From: Phytohabitans suffuscus
GTDB lineage: Bacteria > Actinomycetota > Actinomycetes > Mycobacteriales > Micromonosporaceae
Assembly: GCF_011764565.1 (NCBI RefSeq)
Contig: NZ_AP022871.1
Span: 2,790,320-2,854,319, forward strand
Reading direction: 5' to 3'
DNA length: 64,000 bases
The notes beneath the pieces are model-generated. The model had not been told where the DNA came from. It did no database searches and was given only the letters and a program-made list of their open reading frames with translations. Position 1 is the first letter of the stretch; each line of letters starts with the position of its first letter. The translations under genes and the position numbers were made by a program. This document shows, piece by piece, positions 1-8,340 of this stretch.

Positions 1-1486
1 GTGAAGATCCCGGTCGCGGCCGGCTCGCCGTCCGGTCCGGTGGCGGTGACGGCCAGGTCGAGCGTCACGCCGGCGGTGCCGCCGTTGTGGTACGTGACGG
101 TCCTGGCGACCGGCTCGTCGTCACCGTGCGGCCAGAGCGCGCGTCCAAAAGAGACACTGACCGGGTCGGTGGTCACCGACTGTGCGATCGCGCGGGCCAC
201 GTCCACCCGGCCGGCGCCCTGCTGGTACCCGGTGAGCGACGGGTTGGGCTCGGCCGCCGCCATCAGCGTGGCCTTGAGACGGCCCGCCTCCCAGTCCGGG
301 TGCTGCTGCGCCAGGAGCGCGGCGGCGCCGGTCACGTGTGGCGTGGCCATCGAGGTGCCCGACGCGGCGGTGTAGTGCTCGCCGACCGGCGCACCCGTCG
401 CGGTGCCGGCGGCACGGGCGGCCACGATGTCGACGCCCGGTGCGGTGATGTCGGGCTTCATGCCCTCGTCACCGATCCGCGGCCCGCGGCTGGAGAAGTC
501 GGCGAGCTCGTCGGACCTGTCGACCGCGCCCACGGTGAGCGCCGCCTCCGCGCTGCCCGGCGACTCGACCGAGCCGTCGGAGGAGCCGCTGTTGCCGGCC
601 GCGACGACGAAGAGCGTGCCGTGCTCGGCGGTCAGCGTGTTGACCGCTTCCTCGATCGGGTCGATCTCCGGGCTGTCGAAGCCGCCGATGCTGAAGTTGA
701 CGACGTTGGCGCCCTTTTCGGCGGCGGCCCACTCCAGGCCGGCCAGCATCGCGGACTCGGTGCAGAAGTTGCTCTCGCAGACCTTGCCGGAGATGAGCGT
801 CGCGTCCGGCGCCACGCCCTCGTACCTACCGCCGGAGGCCGCGCCGCTACCGGCGATCGTCGAGGCGACGTGGGTGCCGTGCCCGATCCTGTCGGACCCG
901 TCGGGCTCCTCGCTGAAGTTGCGCGACTCGGCGACCTTGCCGACCAGGTCGGGGTGCGCGGTGTCGATGCCGGTGTCGAGCACGGCGACGGTCACGCCCT
1001 CGCCGGTGTAGCCGGCCTGCCACGCGGACGGCGCGCCGATCCGCGGCACGCTCTGGTCGAGCGAGACCTCGCGCTTGCCGTCGAGCCAGATCCTGTCGAA
1101 GCCCCGCCCGGCCGTCAGCGTGGACCAGAGCTTTGACGCACTGTCCTTTCTGGCGGAAACCGCGGCACCGTCCACGACGGACAGATCGCGGGTGACGGCG
1201 GCGCCCGCGGCGGAGAGCGTGCCGGCGGCGGACCGCGCGCTCACCGCGCCGTAGCGCACGACGAGTGGCAGCGTGTCGCGGACGGCGTCGTGGTAGCCCG
1301 CCCGCACCAGCCCGCGCACGTCGAAGAGGCGCCGGTCAGCAGCGTCACCGTGACGCCCTTCGCCGACCGTGCGCCCGGACCGGCCGCGTCCGTGGCACCC
1401 GGTGGCGCCGCCCACCCGGTCTGCGCCCCGCCGAACACGAGTCCGGTGGCGAGCGCGGCGGCCAGGAACTTCCTTCGGAGTCGCAA
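1..1486 (-). CDS. S8 subtilisin-like secreted serine protease, C-terminally cut by window edge, internally disrupted
   Basis: Subtilase-family endopeptidase, predicted secreted. The start is placed at TTG 1484-1486 because a full Shine-Dalgarno (AAGGAGGT, complement of 1491-1498) lies 5 nt ahead; the upstream ATG at 1499-1501 would place that SD inside the gene. The N-terminus (RLRRKFLAAALA, then AQTGWAA) is a Sec signal peptide. Catalytic motifs VLDTGID (about 965-990), GHGTHVAS (about 863-890), AAGNSGS (about 583-606) and GTSMATPHV (about 333-360) are intact. The signal and first prodomain residues (VTVTLLTG) are in one frame and RRLFDV onward in another; the ~40-50 prodomain residues usual between these motifs are missing. 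The junction carries ACCGGCG (complement of 1330-1336), compatible with a microhomology deletion or an assembly collapse. As written it could not make the enzyme. Family call is firm; the cause of the break is inference. Confidence 0.85.
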
Positions 1487-1501
1487 CGCAACCTCCTTCA
1501 T

Positions 1502-1561
1502 AGGCGTCTATATAGACGCCTGGCCCCGTTTCGATGGGGCCATCGTTGCATACCGGGTATG
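1502..1561. promoter_or_regulatory. Cluster of palindromes upstream of the S8 protease
   Basis: A perfect 20-bp palindrome (AGGCGTCTATATAGACGCCT, 1502-1521) abuts the protease translation start. It is followed by a 7-bp-stem hairpin (TGGCCCC/GGGGCCA, 1521-1542) and a 13-bp near-palindrome (CATACC-G-GGTATG, 1549-1561). The AT-rich centre is unusual in this high-GC DNA. Operator or promoter function is inferred; no regulator gene adjoins it. Confidence 0.5.
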
Positions 1562-1630
1562 TATTGCACAGCCCCGACCTCGGATCCGATGGGTCCCTTG
1601 GACCCCGGGATGGGTTGAGATCGCCAAGCG

Positions 1631-1694
1631 CGGACGGCGAGGCCGCGGGAGCAACGGTCCGGACCACGACGGACGTCGCGGTAGCTCAAAGCTC
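1631..1694 (-). repeat. Dispersed ~60-bp repeat (R60), copy 1
   Basis: Starts directly behind the stop codon of the GGDEF/EAL gene and is read in its sense direction. The conserved core in that orientation includes GACCGTTGCTCCCGCGGCCT. Related copies lie at about 7501-7558, 7711-7770 and 53566-53624. Three of four copies follow a gene end in sense orientation, which suggests a 3'-end or terminator-like role. Confidence 0.75.
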
Positions 1695-1695
1695 C

Positions 1696-4600
1696 TCAGC
1701 TTTTGGAGATCGCGGCCACCTCGGCGCCGGCGGTGTCGTGCTCGAAGCGCAGCCAGCCGGCCACGTCTTCGGGCGCGAGGGGCTGCGAGTAGAGGTAGCC
1801 CTGGCCGTACGGGCACTGGATGACGCGCAGCAGGTCGCGGTCGGCCTCGGTCTCGATGCCCTCGGCGACCACTTCGAGGCTGAGCGTCTGCGCGAGCCGC
1901 ACGATACCGTCCACAATGGCCTGCTGCCGGGCGGAGGAGGCGACGGTGGCGGTGAAGGTTTTGTCGATCTTCAGCACGTCGATCGGCACCTGCTGCAGGT
2001 AGCTCAGCGACGAGAAGCCGGTGCCGAAGTCGTCGATCGCGATGCGTACGCCCATCTCGCGCAGGCCGGTCAGGTCGAGCCACACCTGCTCGTCGTCGCG
2101 CAGGAGAAGGCGCTCGGTGATCTCCAGCATCAGGCGTTCCGGCGGCAGGTCGGCGTCGGCGAGCGCCTTGCGGACCTTGTCGACGAAGCACGCCGCGCGA
2201 AACTGGCGGGCCGAGACGTTGACGCTCACGTACGGCACGCCGGGCCAGGTGGTCGCGGCCGCGATGGCCTGCTGGAGCACCCAGTCGCCGATCGGCTCGA
2301 TCAGCCCGGTCTCCTCGGCGACGTCGATGAACTCGTCCGGCGAGACCATGCCGAGCGTGGGGTGCCGCCACCGCACGAGCGCCTCGAAGCCGACCGTCTC
2401 GCCGTCGCTCACGCCGACGATCGGCTGGTACGCCACGGTGAAGTTGAGGTCGGCGACCGCCTGCTCCAGCGCCGCGCGCATCTCGATCCGCTGCAGCACC
2501 GCGCTGTGCAGGGCGGCCTGGTAGCGCCGCCAGCGGCCCTTGCCCGCCCCCTTGGCCAGGCGCAGCGCGAGGTCGGCCTGGCGCAGCAGCTCGTCCACGT
2601 CGGACGCGTCGGCGGTGGTGGCGAGGCCGACGCTGGCCGAGCCGGTGATCGTCACGTCGCCCAGCCGGAACGGTGCGCTCACCGCGGCGAGCACGTCGGC
2701 GGCGACCTGCTCGGCCGCCGCGGGGTCGGCGACACCCTCGATCACTGCCGCGAACTCGTCGCCGCCGACCCGCGCCACGGTCGGGTGGTCGCCCAGCGTC
2801 GCGGCGATCCGCTGGCCCACCGCGGTCAACAGCCCGTCGCCCACGGCGTGCCCCGAGGTGTCGTTGACCATCGTGAAGTCGTCGAGGTCGACCAGGAGCA
2901 CGGCGACCTCGGTGCCGCTGGCCACCGCCTCGCGCACCCGGTCGCGGAAGAGCACCCGGTTGGGCAGGCCGGTCAGCGCGTCGTGCAGCGCCCGGTGGCT
3001 CAGCTCGCGCTCCAGCCGGTCGCGGGTGGTCACATCGCGCATGGTGACCACGACGCCGCGCACGGTGCGGTCGCGGCGCAGGTCGCGGCAGCTCACCTCG
3101 ACCTGCACCCGGCTGCCGCCCGGGTGCTGCAGGCTCCACTGTGTCCACTCGCTGGCCGGCGCCTGCCCGGAGCGGGCCAGGTCGAGCGTCTGCTCCACGG
3201 CCGCCCGGTCGTCCGGGTGGATCGCGTCCCACAGCCTCATGGAGTCGCCCGGCTCGACCCCGAGCACGGCGGAGGTGGACGGGCTGGCGTACCGGATCGA
3301 GTCGTCGTCGCCCACGATCAGGATCACGTCGGCGGTGCTCTGCACGAGCGTCCGGAAGTACGCCTCGCTCTGCCGCCGGTTGACCTCGTCGCTCAGCGCG
3401 ATCCGCTCCAGCGCCAGCGCGGCCTGCCCGGCCAGCACCTCCAGCGCGTCGCGGAGGCTGTCGAGGATCCCGGCCTCGGCGGAGACGATGAGCGCGCCCA
3501 CGCGGGGCGCGCCACCGGCGGGTGAGTCGAGCACAAGTGGGCACATCACCGCGCACTCGAAGCCGCCCAGCTGCTCGGCCAGGGCCGGGTGCAGCATGCG
3601 CACCCGCAGCACCCGGGTGCGCCGGGCGGCGGCCGCGCCGCGCGCGCCGTGTGGCAGCACCGGCGGCACGATCGTGGGACCCCAGATGCTGACCGCGGTG
3701 GCCGGCACGCCGTCGGCATGGTGGACGGCGAAGACCAGCCGGTATCCGGTGTCCGGCGGGATGAGCCGGGCCACGGCGGCACGGACCGCCCGGTTGACCT
3801 CGGCCGCGTCGGTGGCGGAGACGAGCGCGGCCATCGACTCGCGCATCCCGCGCTCGCGGCCGACCGTGTGGCGGTGCGCGAAGATCGAGTCGGTCAGCCG
3901 GATGAGCACGACGATGAAGACGACGCCGGACGTGACCGCGATCAGCGGGGCGTCACGGATCTCTCCGCCCACCGACTGCGCCAGCAGTGCCGCGGGCGGC
4001 ACCAGGGCGGCCGCGCCGAGCATTCCCAGCCAGAGCGACTTGATCTCGCCCCGCCGCGCGTCGACCGGGGCGGTCAGCCCGGCCATCGAGGGGTGCAGGG
4101 CGGCGGCGCCCCACGCGGAGTAGAAGAGCCACCAGCCGGTGTCGACCAGGCTGCCGTTGTCGTACGCACCGTCCAGGCTGGACAGTCCATACAGGATGTC
4201 GGAGGCGAGCACGCCCGCCGAGCCGACCGCGAGCAGCACGACCGAGACGGTGCGCTGGTAGGTGCCGAACAGGCGCACCGTGATGGCGAAGATGAGCAGG
4301 TTGCCCAGCGCGTACGCGGCGAGCGCCGACTTTTCGAACGACGTCACCGCCGGCGAGCGGAGGTCGGGCCCGACCAGGAACACCCAGAGGACCATCCCGC
4401 CGATGGCGGCGAACACGAGCAGGTCGAGCATCCTCGACCGGTCGCGAATCGTGAGGCTCGCCCGGGTAAAGCCGTAATAGCCGGCGACGATCAACGGAAA
4501 GACGCTCAGGTAGAGAATGTCGGCGAGAAGCGGGGCCCGATCGTCTTTGGCGGCGAAGTTGAAAACGATGTCACCGGCCGCGAAAACGGCGATCCCGCCA

Positions 4601-4785
4601 GCCAGAAACCACCACGGCAGCCGCCGCCGCGGCTTGTACCGGACCACCCCGACGACGATCGCGCCGACGCTGCTGACGCCGATCGCCGTCCAGAAGTAGC
4701 CGTGCTGGGAGGGAAGCGCGAACGCACCAGCCCCTAGGGCTGTCATCCACAGCCCGTAGCAGGTCATGATCCGTCGAGCCGACAC
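1696..4785 (-). CDS. Membrane-anchored PAS-GGDEF-EAL protein (c-di-GMP cyclase/phosphodiesterase)
   Basis: 1029 residues. Residues 1-300 hold about nine hydrophobic segments (membrane sensor). A GAF-like region (about 315-465) is followed by PAS (about 475-590), GGDEF (about 600-765) and EAL (about 775-1020). The cyclase signature is intact (VGGDEF, 673-678) and the usual RxxD inhibitory site is absent. The EAL side has EALVRW (801-806), IDDFGTGFSSL (917-927), LKIDKTF and EVVAEGIE, so both activities look possible. It probably sets c-di-GMP level in response to a membrane signal; the ligand is unknown. It is transcribed alone, with an 18-bp palindrome at 4871-4888 upstream of its ATG. Confidence 0.95.
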   Translation of the reverse strand: MSARRIMTCYGLWMTALGAGAFALPSQHGYFWTAIGVSSVGAIVVGVVRYKPRRRLPWWFLAGGIAVFAAGDIVFNFAAKDDRAPLLADILYLSVFPLIVAGYYGFTRASLTIRDRSRMLDLLVFAAIGGMVLWVFLVGPDLRSPAVTSFEKSALAAYALGNLLIFAITVRLFGTYQRTVSVVLLAVGSAGVLASDILYGLSSLDGAYDNGSLVDTGWWLFYSAWGAAALHPSMAGLTAPVDARRGEIKSLWLGMLGAAALVPPAALLAQSVGGEIRDAPLIAVTSGVVFIVVLIRLTDSIFAHRHTVGRERGMRESMAALVSATDAAEVNRAVRAAVARLIPPDTGYRLVFAVHHADGVPATAVSIWGPTIVPPVLPHGARGAAAARRTRVLRVRMLHPALAEQLGGFECAVMCPLVLDSPAGGAPRVGALIVSAEAGILDSLRDALEVLAGQAALALERIALSDEVNRRQSEAYFRTLVQSTADVILIVGDDDSIRYASPSTSAVLGVEPGDSMRLWDAIHPDDRAAVEQTLDLARSGQAPASEWTQWSLQHPGGSRVQVEVSCRDLRRDRTVRGVVVTMRDVTTRDRLERELSHRALHDALTGLPNRVLFRDRVREAVASGTEVAVLLVDLDDFTMVNDTSGHAVGDGLLTAVGQRIAATLGDHPTVARVGGDEFAAVIEGVADPAAAEQVAADVLAAVSAPFRLGDVTITGSASVGLATTADASDVDELLRQADLALRLAKGAGKGRWRRYQAALHSAVLQRIEMRAALEQAVADLNFTVAYQPIVGVSDGETVGFEALVRWRHPTLGMVSPDEFIDVAEETGLIEPIGDWVLQQAIAAATTWPGVPYVSVNVSARQFRAACFVDKVRKALADADLPPERLMLEITERLLLRDDEQVWLDLTGLREMGVRIAIDDFGTGFSSLSYLQQVPIDVLKIDKTFTATVASSARQQAIVDGIVRLAQTLSLEVVAEGIETEADRDLLRVIQCPYGQGYLYSQPLAPEDVAGWLRFEHDTAGAEVAAISKS

Positions 4786-4870
4786 GAGCCTCCCCTTCGC
4801 GTCCTCCGGCGCGATGAACCGTCCCCCGACCGGTCCGTTGAACGTTGTATCAGTAGGTGGAGCCGTCCGC

Positions 4871-4888
4871 CATAGTCCGCGGACTATG
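4871..4888. promoter_or_regulatory. 18-bp perfect palindrome upstream of the GGDEF/EAL gene
   Basis: CATAGTCCGCGGACTATG, perfect dyad, 85 bp upstream of the GGDEF/EAL start and between it and the 3' end of dapC. It could be an operator for the GGDEF/EAL promoter; a short terminator stem is the alternative. Confidence 0.45.
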
Positions 4889-4902
4889 CTTTTCCGTCGA
4901 TC

Positions 4903-4939
4903 ACGGGCACATTCTCCCCGAACGAGGGGACGTGCCCGT
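4903..4939 (-). terminator. Hairpin downstream of dapC
   Basis: ACGGGCAC (4903-4910) pairs with GTGCCCGT (4932-4939), and an inner CCCC/GGGG stem continues it. It lies 25 bp past the dapC stop on the minus strand, so it likely terminates the fdxA-dapC transcript. There is no U tract, as is common in actinobacteria. Confidence 0.6.
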
Positions 4940-4964
4940 TACAGGCGGAAGACGCGAAAGTGAC

Positions 4965-6071
4965 TCAGATTTCCAGGCGCTCGGCCGCGGCCTCGACCCG
5001 CTCGTCGGTGGCGGTCAGCGCCACCCGGACGTGCCGCTCGCCGGCCGGCCCGTAGAAGGCGCCCGGCGCGACCAGGATGCCCCGCTCGGCGAACCAGCTC
5101 ACCGTGGCCCACGAGTCTTCGCCCCGGGTCGCCCACAGGTAGAGCCCCGCGCCCGAGTGCTCGATCTCGAAACCGGCCTTGACCAGGGCGGCGCGGAGCA
5201 CGTCGCGGCGTGCGGCGTACGCGGCGCGCTGGGCCGCCGCGTGCTCCTCGTCGCCGAGCGCGGCGACCATCGCCGCCTGGACCGGAGCGGGAACGATCAT
5301 GCCGCCGTGCTTGCGGACGGCGAGCAGCTCGGACACGACCGCGGGGTCACCGGCGACGAAGCCGGCCCGGTAGCCGGCGAGGTTGGACCGCTTGGAGAGC
5401 GAGTGCACGGCCAGCACCCCGTCGAGCCGGCCACCGCTGACCTCGGGCGACAGCACGGAGACCGGCTCGTCCTCCCAGCCGAGTGTGAGGTAGCACTCGT
5501 CGCTGGCCACGACCGCGCCCCGCTCGCGCGCCCAGTCGACCACCTTGCGCAGGTGGCCGGCGGGGAGCACCTGGCCGGTCGGGTTGGACGGCGAGTTGAC
5601 CCAGACGAGCTTGACCCGGGCCGGGCCGAGCGAGGTGAGCGAGTCGGTGCGTACCGCGGTGGCGCCGGCCAGGCGCACACCGACCTCGTACGTCGGGTAG
5701 CAGACCGCGGGCAGGACGACCGTGTCGCCCGGACCGATGCCGAGCAGCGTCGGCAGCCAGGCCACCAGCTCCTTGGAGCCGATGGTGGGCAGGACACCGA
5801 GCCCTTCGCCTTCGGCAGGAGCTGCGCAGCTGCGCGCCGCCCACCGCACGATCGCCGCCCGCAGCGCCGGGGTGCCCGCGGTCAACGGGTAGCCGGGCGA
5901 GTCCGAGGCGGCGGCCAGGGCCTCCCGGACCACCCGCGGCACCGGGTCGACCGGCGTGCCGATGGACAGGTCGACGAGGCCGCCCGGATGCTCGGTGGCG
6001 GCCCGCTTGGCCGGTGCCAGCAGGTCCCAGGGAAAGTCGGGCAGCCGCTCGGAGAGGCGCCCGTCAGTCAC
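4965..6071 (-). CDS. dapC: Succinyldiaminopimelate transaminase
   Basis: 368-residue PLP-dependent class I/II aminotransferase, predicted to convert N-succinyl-2-amino-6-oxopimelate to N-succinyl-diaminopimelate with glutamate, in lysine and peptidoglycan precursor synthesis. Visible signatures: N-terminal PDFPWD and GYPLTAGT, SPSNPTGQ substrate/cofactor loop, SDECY, and the Schiff-base lysine in SLSKRSNLAGYR. Its start lies 2 bp past the fdxA stop; the fdxA-dapC pair is a conserved actinobacterial arrangement and supports the DapC assignment over other aminotransferases. One transcript with fdxA is likely. Confidence 0.92.
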   Translation of the reverse strand: MTDGRLSERLPDFPWDLLAPAKRAATEHPGGLVDLSIGTPVDPVPRVVREALAAASDSPGYPLTAGTPALRAAIVRWAARSCAAPAEGEGLGVLPTIGSKELVAWLPTLLGIGPGDTVVLPAVCYPTYEVGVRLAGATAVRTDSLTSLGPARVKLVWVNSPSNPTGQVLPAGHLRKVVDWARERGAVVASDECYLTLGWEDEPVSVLSPEVSGGRLDGVLAVHSLSKRSNLAGYRAGFVAGDPAVVSELLAVRKHGGMIVPAPVQAAMVAALGDEEHAAAQRAAYAARRDVLRAALVKAGFEIEHSGAGLYLWATRGEDSWATVSWFAERGILVAPGAFYGPAGERHVRVALTATDERVEAAAERLEI

Positions 6072-6073
6072 GC

Positions 6074-6400
6074 TCAGTGCTCGGTCTCGCGCGGGGGCTG
6101 GGCGGCCACGAAGGCGGCGTCCTTCTCCACCTTACCGATCTTGGAGGCACCACCCGGAGAGCCGAGGTCCTCGAAGAACTCGTAGTTGGCCGCGGTGTAG
6201 TCCTTCCACTGCTCCGGCACGTCGTCTTCGTAGAAGATGGCCTCGACCGGGCAGACCGGCTCGCACGCCCCGCAGTCGACGCACTCATCGGGGTGGATGT
6301 ATAGCATCCGGTTGCCCTCGTAGATGCAGTCGACGGGGCACTCCTCGATGCACGCCTTGTCGAGCAGATCAACGCACGGCTCGGCGATGATGTAGGTCAC
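6074..6400 (-). CDS. fdxA: 7Fe (3Fe-4S/4Fe-4S) ferredoxin
   Basis: 108 residues, typical FdxA length. The N-terminal half has [18 protein letters not shown] and the second cluster motif [15 protein letters not shown]; the acidic C-terminal tail is family-like. Soluble electron carrier, first gene of the fdxA-dapC transcript and divergent from the GNAT gene. The ferredoxin-NADP reductase at 52.4-53.4 kb may be a redox partner (inference). Confidence 0.95.
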   Translation of the reverse strand: MTYIIAEPCVDLLDKACIEECPVDCIYEGNRMLYIHPDECVDCGACEPVCPVEAIFYEDDVPEQWKDYTAANYEFFEDLGSPGGASKIGKVEKDAAFVAAQPPRETEH

Positions 6401-6450
6401 GGGTCATCCTCTCCGCAAGCCACGCCGCTCTTATGCCGCGGCAGTAGGAG

Positions 6451-6485
6451 CCTAGTATCTCGCCTTAGAGGCCTAGTATCTCGCC
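6451..6485. promoter_or_regulatory. Two direct repeats in the fdxA/GNAT divergent promoter region
   Basis: CCTAGTATCTCGCC occurs at 6451-6464 and 6472-6485, exactly 21 bp apart (two helical turns). Each copy contains TAGTAT, a good -10 match. Tandem -10 elements for the GNAT gene or a two-site operator between the divergent genes are both possible. Confidence 0.5.
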
Positions 6486-6500
6486 CTGGAGGGGTGGTTG

Positions 6501-7457
6501 GTGCTCCGGCGGCAGGATGTGGGACACCGGGTCGTCGTGCGGCGAATTGTCGGGGTTCGTAACGATCGTCCGCTCTACACGGACGCGCTCGGCGAGCTCG
6601 TGGAAATCACCGAGACCGATCTCACGATCGCGACGTCGAAAGGCCCGCTGCGCGTACCACTGGATGAGATCCACCGCGCCAAGCGCGTGCCGCCGACGCG
6701 GCGCCCGAACGCCACGGACGTCATCGCCCTGGAGCTGGCGGCCAACGAGGCGTGGCCGGCGCCCGTGCAGGACACGCTCGGCGGGTGGCTGCTGCGCGCG
6801 GCCGACGGCTGGACCGGCCGGGGCAACTCGGCGCTGCCCATCGGCGACCCGGACCGCCCGCTGGAGGCCGCGATCGACGCGGTCGGGCGCTGGTACCAGG
6901 CCCGCGGCGCGCAACCCCTGATCAACACTCCGCTCCCGCTGGCCGCACCGGTCGGCGCGGCGCTCGACGCGCGCGGCTGGACCGCCCGACCGCTCACGTT
7001 GGTGCAGACCGCGCCGCTGCGGTCGATCCTCGACGCCACCCCGTCCCGCGCCCGCGTCGAGCTCACCCGCACGCCGACGGACGCCTGGCTGGCCATCGCC
7101 GCCGGCCGCAAGGGCGGCCTCCCCGAGGCCGCCCGCCACATCCTCACCGCCGTGCGCCAGATCCGCTTCGCCCACCTGTACGACGAGAGCGGCGCCCTGC
7201 TCGCGATCGGCCGCGGCACGGTCACCGGCGCCGCGCAGTGGCTCGGCCTCGCACTCATCGAGGTGGTGCCCGAGGCACGCCGCGGCGGCCTCGCCCAGGA
7301 GGTGATCGGCGCACTCGCCCGCTGGGCCGCCGAGGCGGGCGCGAGCCGCGCCTTCCTCCAGGTCGAGGAGCGCAACACGGCGGCAATCGCGCTCTACGCC
7401 AAGCTGGGCTTCAGCACCCACCACAGCTACCTGACCCGAGAAGGCCCGAAGCCCTGA
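6501..7457 (+). CDS. GNAT-family N-acetyltransferase
   Basis: 318 residues from GTG 6501, preceded by GGAGGGG; a TTG one codon earlier is less likely. Residues 1-75 look like a small beta-barrel domain (VGVRNDRPLYTDALGELVEI). The C-terminal half is the acetyl-CoA-binding GNAT fold: LIEVVPEARRGGLAQEVI (motif A), then FLQVEERNTAAIALYAKLGF (motif B). The two-part layout resembles the actinobacterial Rv0428c-type acetyltransferase. Substrate unknown. It is divergent from fdxA. Confidence 0.88.
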   Translation: MLRRQDVGHRVVVRRIVGVRNDRPLYTDALGELVEITETDLTIATSKGPLRVPLDEIHRAKRVPPTRRPNATDVIALELAANEAWPAPVQDTLGGWLLRAADGWTGRGNSALPIGDPDRPLEAAIDAVGRWYQARGAQPLINTPLPLAAPVGAALDARGWTARPLTLVQTAPLRSILDATPSRARVELTRTPTDAWLAIAAGRKGGLPEAARHILTAVRQIRFAHLYDESGALLAIGRGTVTGAAQWLGLALIEVVPEARRGGLAQEVIGALARWAAEAGASRAFLQVEERNTAAIALYAKLGFSTHHSYLTREGPKP

Positions 7458-7490
7458 GCGAGCCGCTCCAGGGGGTCGGGTCGTTTTTTT
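7456..7490 (+). terminator. Terminator behind the GNAT gene
   Basis: GAGCG-AGC-CGCTC hairpin (7456-7468) overlaps the stop codon. It is followed by a G-rich stretch and an uninterrupted run of seven T (7484-7490), rare in this genome and typical of intrinsic termination. Confidence 0.6.
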
Positions 7491-7500
7491 GGGGATCTGG

Positions 7501-7558
7501 GCTGCCGCGATGTCCGCCGTGGTGCGGACCGTTGCTCCCGCGGCCTCACCCTCCGCGT
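7501..7558 (+). repeat. Dispersed ~60-bp repeat (R60), copy 2
   Basis: Plus-orientation copy behind the GNAT stop and its T-run. It shares GATGTCCGCCGTGGT and GTTGCTCCCGCGGCCTCACC with the other copies, and is the inverted partner of copy 3. Confidence 0.8.
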
Positions 7559-7627
7559 GACACGACCCGACCCCACCCTGCGGGCGGTGGGTGAAGGCTG
7601 ATCGCGCACGCGCGGGCCGGGTCTGTT

Positions 7628-7689
7628 GTTGATCAGGGACTCTATGGCGGGACACGCCGGCCGACACGCCCACGAGGTCCCTGATCAAC
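7628..7689. repeat. 62-bp element with 13-bp perfect inverted ends
   Basis: GTTGATCAGGGAC at 7628-7640 and its exact reverse complement at 7677-7689 enclose 36 bp that itself has GC-rich dyads. It lies at the centre of the inverted R60 pair. It could be a bidirectional terminator or a tiny mobile remnant; no target duplication is evident. Confidence 0.65.
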
Positions 7690-7710
7690 CGCGGCCTGGG
7701 GGTGCGTGAC

Positions 7711-7770
7711 GCGGAGGGTGAGGCTGCGGGAGCAGCGGTCGGGACCACGGCGGACATCGCGGTAGCTCGA
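7711..7770 (-). repeat. Dispersed ~60-bp repeat (R60), copy 3
   Basis: Minus-orientation copy about 40 bp behind the stop of the 7809-8273 gene, in sense. It shares an extended upstream part (GAAGAGATTCGAGCT) with copy 4 (GAAGAGATGCGAGCT). Confidence 0.8.
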
Positions 7771-7808
7771 ATCTCTTCGGGCCCTGAGCGAACCGGCAGC
7801 GAGCGGTC

Positions 7809-8273
7809 TCAGCGGCGCACGACGCGGCGGGGCCTGGCCATCTTGGCCTCGGCGAAGCGCTTGAGGCCCTGCGATCGGTAGTCGAGGCCGAGCGCCACAA
7901 GGATCAGGAAGCCGACCAGCGAGCCGCCGATGGCGAAGGCGCCGTAGAGCCAGATCTGCGCGAAGAAGTCGCCGGCGCCGCCCTCGAACGGCGAGTCGCC
8001 GCTGACGAACGGGCCGACGAAGATCGTCAGCAGCACGGCGACGATCGCGGCGGCGCCGATGTCGGCGATCCAGCGGCCGGCGGGGTGGCGGCGGCCCCAG
8101 AGGAACGCCATGGCCGCCAGGGTCAGGCCGATCACCACGAACATGCCGAGCGAGACGCGGTCCTGTGCCTCGCCGTCCTCGTTGAAGCCGAGACGGGCAA
8201 CCAGGCGGGCCGCCACGTTGACCGCGAACAGCACACCCGCGAGCACACCGATCGGCAGCCAACGGTCTTTCAT
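7809..8273 (-). CDS. Small integral membrane protein, unknown function
   Basis: 154 residues from ATG 8273, chosen because GGGAGGG lies 6-7 nt ahead; an ATG five codons upstream lacks this. Four hydrophobic segments: GVLAGVLFAVNVAARLV, LGMFVVIGLTLAAMAFLW, IGAAAIVAVLLTIFVGPFV and AFAIGGSLVGFLILVALGL, with a basic C-terminus (RPRRVVRR). Family not recognised. Together with the next gene and mshB it forms a co-directional minus-strand group. Confidence 0.8.
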   Translation of the reverse strand: MKDRWLPIGVLAGVLFAVNVAARLVARLGFNEDGEAQDRVSLGMFVVIGLTLAAMAFLWGRRHPAGRWIADIGAAAIVAVLLTIFVGPFVSGDSPFEGGAGDFFAQIWLYGAFAIGGSLVGFLILVALGLDYRSQGLKRFAEAKMARPRRVVRR

Positions 8274-8340
8274 CGCACACCCTCCCAACGACAGGTGAAC
8301 AGATCCTCGCCAGAGAAGAGTAGTGCCGGAGTGTCGGCAG

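Larger units (their letters stand above)
7458..7808. other. 350-bp gene-free inverted structure
   Basis: No gene. It contains the GNAT terminator, R60 repeat copies 2 and 3 facing each other, and between them a 13-bp perfect inverted repeat. The whole could fold as nested stems and separates the convergent GNAT gene and membrane-protein gene. Confidence 0.7.

Noticed and set aside
87..4737. Long plus-strand open frames across the S8 and GGDEF/EAL genes
   Set aside because: Arg/Ala/Gly-rich translations without motifs, mirror images of well-supported minus-strand genes; expected from high GC.
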